Shown piece by piece: positions 11,029-23,070 of a DNA stretch of 64,000 bases. A program made the position numbers and the translations under genes. The DNA is taken from assembly GCA_035048485.1 (NCBI GenBank), contig CM068581.1:9189430-9253429 (forward strand), read 5' to 3'. The DNA is from Pteria penguin (taxonomy: Eukaryota; Mollusca; Bivalvia; Pterioida; Pteriidae). The stretch's first letter is position 1; each line of letters begins with the position of its first letter. The notes under the pieces were generated by a model. That model saw only the letters and a program-made list of their open reading frames with translations. It was not told where the DNA came from and ran no database searches.

Positions 11029-12119
11029 GTATATGATTGGGTAACGTTACAGATGCTATTTACTTCACAGAATTATCTTCCATAATGCAAATTTTTCCAT
11101 TTTGAAGACTCCATGTTTTGTTTTCATGACGATCGAATATATTTCTTTTTGGAATTTATACCACACTTTAGACGCTGAAAACTATTTGAGTGTACTTTTT
11201 GCAGTCCATTCATGTCGGGACAAATGGACACCATAGTGCAGTGTGATGCACTAAAACCTTAACCCCATTCATACTTGTTTAGATGGGCACTGTACTCTGA
11301 CGGTGTTGCTTTCGAATGCAAGATTGTGTCTTCACTATCGCTCGAGCACTGTTGATTCCGAAGCAAACACTATGGGAGCATAGTACCCACCTGAACAACC
11401 ACTGGTTGGTAAATTCAATACATTGAATACCTCGTAAGTCTGAACTCAAATGCCAGTGGAAGCTCTTTTGGGAAAAAAAAAATTCATTTATTATTTTTAA
11501 TTGATGTTCCATAAAGGATGTCCCTTTTCACTCGTTGATCAATGTTTTCTTGTTTGATTTACATCATATCGATGATGCATTGTAAAAAAGTTGCTCTTGG
11601 AAGGTTCTGTTAAACTATGTAGCACAAGCTAATAGAGGGCAAGTAGATTATGAAAATAATACTTTGTGGATAGGATAAATTCAAAATTAGAAATATAGAT
11701 AAATTTGGTGAAATTTGATTTATTGTTGTCCGTTAATGTGTTGCGGTCTTGAAGTATATTTAGTCTTTTCATAACATGTATTTCTTTATTTGTCTTTCTG
11801 ATATCATTTGAACTGAGGTAAGTGTCGTGGTCCTTGTCAGTTTTTGTGGCCATGGCACTAAAATGAAGTATATTTAGTATTTTATTTTTAGTATAAGAGA
11901 CATGTGTATTTGTCAGTCTTTTTGAGTTCATTAGAGTTTAGGTGCTTAGAGCTTAGGTTCTTTCCAACAAAGTACATATGAATATTGCTACTCTCGTTCT
12001 CAGAGCGAATATTCCAAAACTATAACCTTTACCATACCTTTTAACCAGCAGAAAATCAGTTTTCGAATGTAGAATATATGTATTCCTCGTGTTAAGAGCC
12101 TTTGATTTTGTACGACATT
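11029..12119. other. unassigned spacer
   Basis: No recognisable gene. Minus-strand frames 11279-11512 and 11629-11931 are AT-driven, with low-complexity composition and no domain. Confidence 0.45.
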
Positions 12120-12770
12120 TTGTTTTACTTGTGACCCTGACATTCAACTTAGAACTAAAACCTTGGTCTTACCTCTTGGATAATACTAATACTTTCGTAT
12201 TTTGTGTGAACATTACTTGAGAGCATCATTCTCTTACTTTGTGACCTTTAACAAGTTTTCAAAAACTTCAGCTTTAGCCATATCATTGACCGGTAAATAA
12301 GAAAAGATTTAAGCATTCGTATTTAGCAAGTATATTCCTTGTGACTAGAACTTCTGAATGAGGCCACTATTTCTTACTTCGTAACCTTGACCTTAATGCG
12401 AACGATAAAAAATACCATATATTTTTCACTTGTAACCTTGACCTTAAAGCCAATTTTAAAAATCATATTATAAATTTGGTCATGTCATTTGCTTAGTTAA
12501 TGTAAAAAGTTCGTATTTAATGTGTATTTTATTTCTAAGTAGAACTTTTGAATGATACCATATTTTCTTAATTTGTGACTATGATATAATTTTCAAAAAC
12601 TTGGGCTGTATAAAAAAGATTCGAAGAAGTCTTCCAAAGGGAAGATGTATGCATCCCCAACTTTTTATGCTTCATGGTGACTTTCTAAGTATTAAGGTTT
12701 TCCTATCTGAATAGAGGTATTCATTGGTATGATCAGTTCGGGGAGCATTCATCAGTTTTACTGATTTCCT
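12120..12770 (+). repeat. half-site repeat family, copy 2 (3-prime part)
   Basis: Degenerate units of about 160 bp contain TGTGACC, CTTGACCTTAA, TTCGTATTT and CCTTGTGACTAGAACTT. The stretch closes with GGGGAGCATTCATCAGTTTT at about 12739. The same terminal sentence closes the copy near 62003. The hairpin start seen in other copies is missing, so this copy is 5-prime truncated. Confidence 0.65.
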
Positions 12771-12985
12771 TGTTATTGGTGTCAGTGTGTAATGTTGTGG
12801 CTTTGACCTTTCAGTAATTTAAAAATGTCATTCGGTAACAAAGAATTTAAATTTGGAAAGTATCTGTCATAATACCTTATAATTGTAATCATATCCTTAG
12901 AATTTTCATGCAATACTTTATTAGCATCTAACACTGTCTGTAACGTTTCTTCATACCTCTTGTGAGAATCTCAATCTTCTTGCAG

Positions 12986-13253
12986 GAATGGATGTTTCAG
13001 GAGCGCCACTTTTCTTACTGATCACGTGCAGCATAGCATCATTTTTAGTGATCATTTCGGCTGTGTTTTTGTGTAGCTGGTGTTATGGTAATAAAGATGA
13101 TGACAGTAGCGACGAAGAGGACGGTGAACAGCTTGCCGAGAAGTATATATCGGTGCCTCCCCAAGACGATGGCGTCCGAATGTTAAACAAAAGGTCATGG
13201 GAAGACAGACGTACCTCAAAGTCTGCACCAGCTTTGTCAAGGAAAACAATTAG
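12986..13253 (+). CDS. first coding exon of a single-pass membrane protein
   Basis: A polypyrimidine tract and AG acceptor (CAATCTTCTTGCAG, ending at 12985) are followed two bases later by ATG at 12988. The frame runs 88 codons plus two bases to a donor, AG/GTTAGA, after 13253. It could read on to 13287, but with intron-like codons. The product starts MDVSGAP, then has a hydrophobic span at about residues 8-29 (LFLLITCSIASFLVIISAVF). A Cys-rich juxtamembrane CSWCYG follows, then an acidic run DDDSSDEEDGE and a basic/Ser region RRTSKSAPALSRKT. The short luminal side, single span and acidic cytoplasmic stretch fit a type III (synaptotagmin-like) topology. The order SSDEEDGEQLAEKY faintly recalls the post-membrane part of synaptotagmin-14/16, but no C2 domain is in reach, so the family is a guess. 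The 5-prime UTR must lie in an upstream exon; the remaining exons were not found. Confidence 0.6.
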
Positions 13254-13626
13254 GTTAGATATTCTTTATTTTTGTGATTTGCTTTAAATGAAACTGTCAA
13301 ACCATTTTTCTAGAATGTACTTTATCGCTGTAGCATCAGCTCGTTTGCCGTCAGTATTAAGCATGTACATGTGTATATGCCCGTACAAGTCCTGATTTGC
13401 TCATAAGATAAATCATTACAAAACGGTTGTAGAGAATTCAGGGTATAGTATGGTCAGTAGAATTGTAAGCACAGTTAGAAGTTGTGTTTATTTCGTTGTC
13501 TTCCTACCTATGTTCATGCATATGTAGTCTTTACGAAATGGCGCTAGAATATTGGACAATAAAGACCGACTACTCTTGAGTTACCGAGAAAAGTGTCATG
13601 GTTAGCTTTCTTTCATAGATTTATAG
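13254..13626 (+). other. presumed intron start, no further exon seen
   Basis: Follows the donor at 13254. AT-rich with no second splice-bounded open segment that I can identify. Confidence 0.4.
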
Positions 13627-13790
13627 ATTGGTTAATTGGTATTTTATGTCGCTTTCGACAATGTTTCAGTGATATTACGACATGGAAGCAGGAGGTAATC
13701 GACCTCTTAAACATAGTGGCAAAATCTGGGAATCGAACCGAGAACGTGTGCACTGTAGACCAGGTGCTTAACCCTACACAAGGTCTGCCC
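13627..13790 (-). mobile_element. SINE family B, tRNA-derived, minus strand
   Basis: On the minus strand a diverged tRNA-like head (GTGTAGGGTTAAGCACC, with B-box region GGTTCGATTCCC) precedes a body carrying TTTAAGAGGTCG, CTCCTGCTTCCATGTCG and ATTGTCGAAAGCGAC. It ends in AACCAAT-type tail repeats. It aligns with the copies at 22391 and 43265. The open frame at 13593-13955 merely crosses it. Confidence 0.8.
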
Positions 13791-14489
13791 GTGGTACGTC
13801 ATTATACCGCTTGCAAACGAAGTTTGGTTGGGGGGAGAGTATATAGGGATCACCTTGTCCGTTCTTCTGACTGTCCGTCCGTTGGTCTGGTTAAAAAATT
13901 TAATAAAGTAAATTTCTCAAAATGTGCAGGTGAGATATCCATTACTAGTTTATAATAGAATTCTATTGTTATGCAATTGTTATAAATCGATTACCACTTC
14001 CTCCCTCCCTTACACATGCACATACACACTGATATTTAATTATAAAAATAATACGTATGTTGTTAAATCATTAAAGATAATGTTAAGAATAAGTGAATGA
14101 AAATATGGTTGAGATGTAATATTCTGGTGACTTCAGCTGCATTACTTTTCAAAAGGATAATAAATCACATGATTTTATATGGAAGAGAAGAATAAGAGCT
14201 GTAATCAGGGAGTATTCGCGTTCCTCAGTATATTGAATAAGATACAGAATTTATCGTGGTAAACTGTCCCCGTGGAATGTTATATTGGATTACAATGTCC
14301 CCAAGTGCTTATGGCGGAGAGCATACAATAAAACGTTTATTGAACTCATGCAATAGATATTACCCAAGGAGGGACATGTGGTATGATAAACTCCCATTGA
14401 CAATACATATACACTGAATATATATCTATATCATAAAATAACTTCTCGCCGAGAGTGCCGTAAGTCCAGAAGTGTACAGTTGGTTGGTT
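13791..14489. other. spacer with a truncated half-site family head
   Basis: At 13828-13890 GGGGGGAGAGTATATAGGGA, ATCACCTTGTCCG and CTGTCCGTCCG match the start of the hairpin-led repeat family (compare 30490-30545), but no half-site units follow. The rest is unassigned. Confidence 0.45.
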
Positions 14490-15402
14490 GGTTGATTGGT
14501 GTTATACGTCACTTTCAACAATTTTTCAGTTATATCGCGACATGGAAGCAGGAGGTTTCCAACATCTTAAAACATAGTGCAGTCTTCCCGAAAAACCGGT
14601 GGTCCGAAGACCGAGGCCAGTAAAGTCGGCGGCGTACTTGTGAAAAATTGGCAACGAAAAGTCCGGCGGACTTTTCATATTCGTCTGCTGTGAACATGGC
14701 AAAACACCATCATGAACGCTTTCTGAGTTTTGACCGAACTCGTGTTTTAAAACTAGAATCGATCAAATTAACATCACGCCATTTTCCGAGCTCTCTCTCT
14801 CTCTCTTGCGCGCGGGGTCTTTCTGAGGTCAATACGAATACAATCTTATTCGCGATTAAATATACATTTTATTACTTGTATCTGACACATTTACAAATAA
14901 AACAAAAAGCGAAATGATGCAATCATGTATAATGACACAATAAATGAATATTAAAGGTTCTTTAAGTGAGTCGTGATTATAACGTGGGTGACCATATGTG
15001 GTATGGGTGGTCTTTTACTTAGACGATATACACACATTGCGATATACCTCCAAGGCAAAGTGAAACAAGGCAAAGGACCTAGGCGACAAACCATCATATG
15101 AAATGGAATTTTGAATAATAAAAATATAAATTGAATTACTTTACATTGTCATTGTGCTCTTTTTTATCTTCAGAACTTGCGACTTTTACGAAAATGGTTT
15201 AATTTGTCAAGTCTTTCCATTTTTGGATCAGGACCACTAAAAAATTGGCGGGACTTGTGAAAATTAGCATTTCATTAATCCGATGGACCACTGGATAAAG
15301 AAGTTTTTCGAGAAGACTGATAGTGGTGCAACCGGGGAATCGAACCCGGATCGTCGGCACCGCAAGTCAAGCGGTTAACCACTACATCAAGCCTGTCCCT
15401 AA
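14490..15402 (-). mobile_element. SINE family B copy split by a DNA element
   Basis: 14490-14579 holds the tail and body (TTGG repeats, CATGGAAGCAGGAGG, AAACATAGTG). 15320-15402 holds the missing tRNA-like head (minus strand: A box TGATGTAGTGG, B box GGTTCGATTCC). Joined at the duplicated ATAGTG, the two parts align with the intact copy at 22391-22556. Confidence 0.88.
14580..15319. mobile_element. 740-bp terminal-inverted-repeat element inside SINE B
   Basis: Left end CAGTCTTCCCGAAAAAC; the right end reversed reads CAGTCTTCTCGAAAAAC. A GGTGGTCC/AGTGGTCC block follows slightly further in. A 6-bp duplication, ATAGTG, flanks the insertion (14574-14579 and 15320-15325). Phrases such as GTACTTGTGAAAAATTGG (left) and GGACTTGTGAAAATTAGC (right) suggest subterminal repeats. 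The interior includes (CT)8 at about 14800 and no transposase, so the copy is non-autonomous. A similar right end occurs at 44620-44647. Confidence 0.82.
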
Positions 15403-15930
15403 GAAATATACAGTAAACTGTTATATAGTACTATATTTAACGATTAACGTTAACAATTTAGCATTTTAATGAGAAATAATATGGTGGTCTACACTTTGTA
15501 ATCAACGAAGCGGATTATGAAAAAAGTGTGCACCACATCAAACTATGTTATTTCTCAATAAATTTCAAAATTGGTAAAGATAACCTTTGAAATTTAATTT
15601 AAAACAAGAGTAACTTAGTAATTTCAACAGTAAATTCATTTCACAAAGGTAAACTGAATATAATGAACACAATAATTAAAGCCGAAGAATATATCATTTT
15701 AGAAATTTAGGAAGTGGGTGTATCTAGGAAACCTAACCATTTCATAGAGTTTAGCATGAAAACGACGGCCAATCAGATTTGTCGTTTTATCCAAAATGAA
15801 ATTATATAAATATATATATATATATATATAAAAGCACAAGTAGGAAATGTAACAACAACTTTCACTATTCAAAAAGGTCGGATCTACCGTGGGTGAATGC
15901 AAGTCGCTAAAGAATAAAAGAGGTCAAACA
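15403..15930. other. unassigned spacer with short (TA)n
   Basis: (TA)n at about 15810-15830, then AAAAGCACAAG, which recurs at 15932. No gene recognised. Confidence 0.45.
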
Positions 15931-15931
15931 T

Positions 15932-16006
15932 AAAAGCACAAGAAAGCGACAAACGACACTAAAATATATTTTTCTTTATTTTAGTGTCGTTTGCCGCTTT
16001 CTTGTG

Positions 16007-16099
<93 letters not shown>
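15932..16099. repeat. 35-bp hairpin joined to a long (TA)n tract
   Basis: 15932-15966 and 15977-16010 are inverted repeats (AAGCACAAGAAAGCG..CAAACGACACTAAAATA) with one mismatch and a loop of about 10 bases. They run directly into roughly 90 bp of (TA)n. The repeated IY residues in frames here come only from the dinucleotide. Confidence 0.9.
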
Positions 16100-16103
<4 letters not shown>

Positions 16104-16383
16104 ATGGAGGAAACTAGATACAAACATATGTGGCTAATTGTTATGTTTATACACAGAGCAGAATGACATAGAACACGGAAACTGAAATAGTCAATAGTCA
16201 TTATATTAGAACTTGAAACATCTTCGTGTAAGTACATGTATGTAGGGTCATAATAAAAATGTATATACGCGGCAAACGGGTCGTTCAGCAATCAACGCTT
16301 CTGGTTTTGAACTATTCATATATAGTATACATACATGTAAATACATATACTTGAACACTATACTCTGTGGTTAATAATTAGGA
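16100..16383. other. unassigned spacer
   Basis: AT-rich sequence between a (TA)n tract and a minisatellite. Nothing else seen. Confidence 0.5.
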
Positions 16384-18566
16384 CCCCGCCATATGGCTGG
16401 TACCCTATAGTAATCACTCAGGTCCGCCATATGGCTGATGTCCTATAATAATCACTCTGTCCGCCATATGGCTGGTGCCCTATAGTAATCACTCTGGTCC
16501 GCCATATGGCTGGTGTTCTATAGTAATCACTCTGTCCGCCATATGGCTGATGTCCTATAATAATCACTCTGTCCGCCATATGGCTGGTGCCCTATAGTAA
16601 TCACTCTGGTCCGCCATATGGCTGGTGTCCTATAGTAACCACTCTGTCCGCCATATGGCTGGTGTTTTATAGTAATCACTCTGGTCCGCCATATGGCTGG
16701 TACCCTATAGTAATCACTCTGGTCCGCCATATGGCTGGTGTCCTATAGTAATCACTCTGTCCGCCATATGGCTCGTGCCCTATAGTAATCACTCTGTCCA
16801 CTATATGGCTGGTGTCCTATAGTAATCACTCTGTCCGCCATATGGCTGGTGCCCTATAGTAATCACTCTGGTCCGCCATATGGCTGGTGTCCTATAGTAA
16901 TCACTCTGTCCACCATATGGCTGGTGCCCTATAGTAATCACTCTGTCCACCATATGGCTGGTGTCCTATAGTAATCACTCTGGTCCGCCATATGGCAGGT
17001 GCCCTATAGTAATCACTCTGTCCGCCATATGGCTGGTGTCCTATAGTAATCACTCTGGTCCTCCATATGGCTGGTGTCCTATAGTAACCACTCTGGTCCG
17101 CCATATGGCTGGTACCCTATAGTAATCACTCTGGTCCGCCATATGGCTGGTGTCCTATAGTAATCACTCTGTCCGCCATATGGATGGTGCCCTATAGTAA
17201 TCACTCTGTCCGCCATATGGCTGGTGTCCTATAGTAATCACTCTGTCCGCCATATGGCTCGTGCCCTATAGTAATCACTCTGTCCGCCATATGGCTGGTG
17301 TCCTATAGTAATCACTCTGTCCGCCATATGGCAGGTGCCCTATAGTAATCACTCTGGTCCGCCATATGGCTGGTGTCCTATAGTAATCACTCTGGTCCGC
17401 CATATGGCTGGTACCCTATAGTAATCACTCTGGTCCGCCATATGGCTCGTGCCCTATAGTAATCACTCTGTCCACTATATGGCTGGTGTCCTATAGTAAT
17501 CACTCTGTCCGCCATATGGCTGGTGCCCTATAGTAATCACTCTGGTCCGCCATATGGCTGGTGTCCTATAGTAATCACTCTGTCCACCATATGGCTGGTG
17601 CCCTATAGTAATCACTCTGTCCACCATATGGCTGGTGTCCTATAGTAATCACTCTGGTCCGCCATATGGCAGGTGCCCTATAGTAATCACTCTGTCCGCC
17701 ATATGGCTGGTGTCCTATAGTAATCACTCTGGTCCGCCATATGGCTGGTGTCCTATAGTAATCACTCTGGTCCGCCATATGGCTGGTACCCTATAGTAAT
17801 CACTCTGGTCCGCCATATGGCTGGTGCCCTATAGTAATCACTCTGGTCCGCCATATGGCTGGTGCCCTATAGTAATCACTCTGGTCCGCCATATGGCTGG
17901 TGTCCTATAGTAATCACTCTGTCCGCCATATGGATGGTGCCCTATAGTAATCACTCTGTCCGCCATATGGCTGGTGTCCTATAGTAATCACTCTGTCCGC
18001 CATATGGCTGGTGTCCTATAGTAATCACTCTGTCCGCCATATGGCTGGTGTCCTATAGTAATCACTCTGTCCGCCATATGGCTGGTGTCCTATAGTAATC
18101 ACTCTGGTCCGCCATATGGCTGGTGTCCTATAGTAATCACTCTGTCCGCCATATGGCTGGTGTCCTATAGTAATCACTCTGGTCCGCCATATGGCTGGTG
18201 TCCTATAGTAATCACTCTGTCCGCCATATGGCTGGTGTCCTATAGTAATCACTCTGTCCGCCATATGGCTGGTGCCCTATAGTAATCACTCTGTCCACCA
18301 TATGGCTGGTGTCCTATAGTAATCACTCTGTCCGCCATATGGCTGGTGTCCTATAGTAATCACTCTGTCCGCCATATGGCTGGTGTCCTATAGTAATCAC
18401 TCTGTCCACCATATGGCTGGTGTCCTATAGTAATCACTCTGTCCGCCATATGGCTGGTGTCCTATAGTAATCACTCTGGTCCGCCATATGGCTGGTGTCC
18501 TATAGTAATCACTCTGGTCCGCCATATGGCTGGTGCCCTATAGTAATCACTCTGTCCACCATATGA
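16384..18566. repeat. 37/38-bp minisatellite, about 58 units, with higher order
   Basis: Unit: CCGCCATATGGCTGGTGTCC, then TATAGTAATCACTCTG with or without an extra G before T, giving 38 or 37 bp. Variants alternate GGTGTCC, GGTGCCC and GGTACCC, and CCGCC or CCACC. A block near 16901-17104 recurs almost unchanged at 17575-17778, an offset of 674 bp (about 18 units). That implies a higher-order duplication. Minus-strand frames of 67-79 residues are repeat translations, not genes. Confidence 0.96.
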
Positions 18567-19509
18567 CATTAAATAAGTATGGCATACATTCACTAGAACG
18601 TATAGGGAATATTACCGTTATGGTATATATACCTGAGAATATAATATAACAAGTGACCTATGTTATACACATGCCTGAGACCGTATGCTGCGTATAACTT
18701 GTATGTTATGGGTATCTAAACGTATAACCTTTATGGAATAAAATCTATCTAAACGTGAGTAGACATTTTATTAAATTATTACATTTGCTATTCTCGACAT
18801 TTTATGGGAAAGGTAACAAAATTGGGGCCAACATGAAGTTAAATCCCGTTTTAATTTTTCCTTTTCTACTTGCATATTTACATTGTACGTTTAATGATAT
18901 TCAGTGCTGGTAATGAATTTTGTCCTTTCTATATATAAAAGACGTAAGCTGAATTATTTTGTAATATGTACAGATAGTGCTAGACATCGAATCTTGCTGC
19001 AATATTAGATTTTTTGGCGTTTATCCTTACGTCAGTTAATTTTCTCACAGAAGTGCCAGTTATCGCCTCTCTGCGGATATCATGCTGATTTATTCCGGAG
19101 TTATCCTTCTTTGTATATATGTTGCGTTACGGGATAGCTCGCACTGTAGAATCAATGTAGAATCAATGCGAGCTGATTGTCGGTACATAATAATCCTGAT
19201 ACTGAGTCAGAGATGTTTGCACAAAGTCCTTAGTGATAGAATCAATAAACATGATTTATCAGAACTGATGCTAGACAGGTCTAGGTCACAGTCATTTAAT
19301 ATAAACATAGTGTACAATAACAATTACAGATAGAAGGGGCAAATTTTCCTAACCCTGGCATTCAAAGATACAACTATGAAATAAATGGATGATCATTCGA
19401 TAGTTCATATAAATTGATCTCCGAGGTGACCGTAAGTTGACCGACCGATACTTTTAGGCATTGCGTGTCCGTGATATGAATAAATGAGATGGTCAAACGT
19501 GCTATTTTG
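18567..19509. other. unassigned spacer
   Basis: No gene. The frame at 19082-19333 begins with a hydrophobic stretch (LLCIYVAL) but has no domain or splice support. Confidence 0.45.
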
Positions 19510-19680
<171 letters not shown>

Positions 19681-20696
19681 ATTTGCTTCAGTAGGAGCAT
19701 TATATGGTAAGAACTAAAGATAAGGAACCTTGTAATGGAAGTCTCACAGAATCGTAAAGGTGCAAGCTTAGTGTACTACGTCACAATGTGTGAAATAGTT
19801 GAAAGCTGGGCATATATGTCAATATGATATAAGAAACAACTGAGCGATTTGATCCTTGTATGAACTATGATCTATTACTACGGTATATGATAAGGTAGTT
19901 GAGAGGAAAATAAGAACCTTGTCTACATGCCTACATATAGCATTTTTGTTTGAGCTTCGTTACGATTGTAATGCCTATCGGTGGACACGTTATTCATAAA
20001 ATCCTCTATAGGTCTTATTAACACAGAGACTGCGTGCAGCTATCCATCTTACTCACTTTCTGTATCAGGATAACGTAACCAGGACTCACTCTATCGTGTG
20101 ATTGGACGCACTCACTGGGATAGATTCTATTACATTGCTTAGAAGTCTAACCGCAAATGAGAGAAAATATACATATATAAGAATCAAAGCCCGCGGAGGT
20201 TTGCGGAAGAGGGTTGTTGAGGGTGTTAATACTTTAGTGACCCTTTTAACACTTACATTCTCTCGTGTTGATGGCAGCACATACAAGATCATTTTTTCTC
20301 TCCACGTGTTTCTGTTACGTTGTAAATACGCTTGTTTGTACTTGATATCATATTAGACGAGCTTTATTGTATCTTTAATAAAGAAAACTGTCAACTGAAA
20401 TTACTGATATCATAATGAAATCAAGTTGTCATTTGCTAATGTGTTTTAGTAAGTATATTAATAGATGTCAGACTGAAATCATCTTGATGGAACTGTTGAT
20501 TGAGCTAGTGTGAATCACCGATTCCGAGTGCTGTCAACGGCATAGTAAGGTAACATTTTATTTATAAACCCTTTCTCAGTGGAATATACATTTACATTTA
20601 CTTTGAAAGCGTCCACTGCATAACATCAATACTTTTCACATATTGATACTCATTATCATGCAGAGATACCCTTTTATTTACAAATACAGAATTGTA
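19681..20696. other. unassigned spacer
   Basis: No gene, RNA or element end recognised. Overlapping frames on both strands at 20086-20356 lack domains. Confidence 0.45.
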
Positions 20697-21602
20697 TCAG
20701 AGATTGGGATATAGTTTGGTTATACAGATTAGGAAAAGGTCGTGTCTTGCAGATTGGGACAATGTTTGGTCATACAGATTAGAGTAAGGTTGTGTGATAC
20801 AGATTGGGGTAATGTTTGGTCATACGGATTAGGGTAGTCTAAGGTTGTGTGATACAGATTGGGATAATGTTTGGTCATACAGATTAAAGTTGTGTCATAC
20901 AGATTGGGATAATGTTTGGTCATACAGAATAGAGTAGTCTAAGCTTGTGTCATACAGATTGGGATAATGTTTGGTATTACAAATTAGAGTAAGGTTGTGT
21001 CATACAGATTGGGATAATGTTTGGTCATACAGATTAGAGTAAGGTTGTGTCTTACATATTGGGATAATGTTTGGTTATACAGATTAGAGAAGTCTAAGGA
21101 TGTGTCATACAGATTGGGATAATGTTTGGTATTACAAATTAGAGTAAGGTTGTGTCATACAGATTAGTATAATGTTTGGTGATACAAATTAGAGTAAGGT
21201 TTTGCCATACAGATTGGGATAATGTTTGGTCATACAAATTAGGGTAAGGTTGTGTCATACAGATTGGTGTAATGTTTGGTCATACAGATTAGAGTCGCCT
21301 AAAGTTGTGTCATACAGATTGGGATAAGGTTTGGTCATACAGGTTAGTGTAGTCTAAAGTTCTGTCATACAGATTGGGAGAATGTTTGGTCATACAGATT
21401 TGAGTAAGGTTGTGTCATACAGTTTGGGATAATATTTGGTCATACAGATTAGACTAAGGTTGTGTCATACAGATTGGGATAATGTTTGGTCATACAGATT
21501 AGAGTAAGGTTGTGTCATACAGTTTGGGATAATGTTTGGTCATACAGATTAGAGTAGTCTTAGGTTGTATCATACAAATTGGGATAATGTTTGGTCATAC
21601 AG
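20697..21602. repeat. 50-bp minisatellite, about 17 units
   Basis: Unit: CAGATTGGGATAATGTTTGG, then TCATACAGATTAGAGTAAGG and TTGTGTCATA. Some units carry a 5-bp AGTCT insertion (TAGAGTAGTCTAAGG), and a few are shortened. Substitutions are frequent, so the array is older than the 39-bp and 60-bp ones. Confidence 0.93.
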
Positions 21603-22376
21603 AAACTAATTTTAAATTCTATTTTAATGGGTAATTTCCATTCTTACGGTACATTTGACAATCTTATTGTCCCAAGATTGTTGAAAATAGATGAAGTCAC
21701 AATGCATTTGGTTGGTGACATATAGCATTGATCATAGGAAATGATATGAATTTGATAGTGCATCCATTATCATAGTGTATACAAGTCATTAGCCCTCCAT
21801 TAATGTGATAAAGATCAAGTTACAAGCATCAGCCGTGTAAATATGAAGGAACCATCTGAATAGGCACTGCGTTCCTTGTCTCTTGTCCGTCGATCATAAA
21901 CATTTTCTTGCTTCTGTTATTTCTGTTTTTAAATAGTAAGTCTATCTGATAGGGTATAACGTTTAGCTGTTCCTTAATAAATATAGGACCAGTCCGATTT
22001 TTCAGAATGGCCGCCATGGTAGTTATCTTGAAAAACTTGTTATCGCTATTCCTTCTGATCCGTTAGTCCATTTGAAAACCGAACTTAGCAGGACGATAGA
22101 GTATGATTAAGAAATATACTTAAGTGGTAATGACTTAAAGAATTAACCTTCATGTAAGATATTATATTAATAGATTATCTTATCACATAGTTGTCTTTTA
22201 TGCTCTTAGTAGAACATCAGATTTTTTCATCAAAGTTTAATTGTACTTGTCAGATAATGTCACTTGTGCGTGTGATTGTGACTCTTCAGGGGTATTTATT
22301 CACAAGGCTGACTGGGTTTTTTTGTCAGAAACTTCATACCTAGAACCATCAGTTTTCGGAAATACCACTCATACAT
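21603..22376. other. spacer with GGCCGCCAT motif
   Basis: Contains AATGGCCGCCATGG at about 22005, the reverse of the motif at 8016. Otherwise no feature recognised. Confidence 0.45.
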
Positions 22377-22390
22377 TTGAACTACATAGA

Positions 22391-22556
22391 TTTGGTTGAT
22401 TGGTGTTTTACTTCGCTTTCAACAATATTTCAGTTATATAGCGACATGGAAGCAGGAAGTTACCAACCTCTTAAACATAGTGGCGCAACCCGGGAATCGA
22501 ACCCGGATGGTCGGCGCCGCAAACCAAGCGCTTAACCACTACACCACGCCTGCCCC
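22391..22556 (-). mobile_element. SINE family B, intact, with 14-bp duplication
   Basis: Minus strand: head GGGGCAGGCGTGGTGTAGTGG, B box GGTTCGATTCCCGG, then a body with TTTAAGAGGTTGG, CTTCCTGCTTCCATGTCG and ATTGTTGAAAGCGAAG, and an AACCAA tail. The perfect duplication TTGAACTACATAGA lies at 22377-22390 and 22557-22570. At 166 bp it is the cleanest reference copy of this family in the window. Confidence 0.93.
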
Positions 22557-22570
22557 TTGAACTACATAGA

Positions 22571-23070
22571 AAAAATGTGCATGAACCTTTTTTAAATACC
22601 TGTATTTGTTTTTATCGGTAAATGCCTCTTGTGCATTTATACATTTCACTTAAAAAGGGGGGGGGGAATACTCAGAAGTACTCTTAATATTTTATTTGTA
22701 ACATGACCTTGTAGCATTGACCATCACATTTGACTTTTCACAAAATGAACCATGGCCGTAAATGTTCAACTACATGAGCAAGGGCTTACATACATGCATT
22801 CGCATGGGTGTTATTTGGGAAGACGGTCTCGTTGACTTTGTGACCCGAACCGTCAAGTTTGACTGACATTTGACCTACATGTAAAAGGCTTTAACACTGG
22901 TCTTTCCTTTTAAACAATTAGAACTAGAGGCTTTTATATTTCACACATGTGATCCTTGTAACTAGTCTTTTCCTTTGATACAATATTTTATAACATTGTG
23001 TGCTCATGATACCATAGTTTATGACACTGTGGCCTTGACCTTTGCGTTAGATTTGTTGCCCCTGATAGTG
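22571..23070 (+). repeat. degenerate half-site family fragment
   Basis: A 10-G run at about 22651 is followed by phrases typical of the family: ACATGACCTTGTAGCATTGACC, TTTATATTTCACACATGTGA, CCTTGTAACTAG and GTGGCCTTGACCTTTG. Strongly diverged; limits approximate. Confidence 0.5.

Noticed and set aside
15959..16291. IYIYIY-rich open frame
   Set aside because: Direct translation of (TA)n.
16384..18566. Protein-coding repeat (IWRTRVITIGHQPYGG)
   Set aside because: 37/38-bp units shift frame continually; open frames are short and broken.
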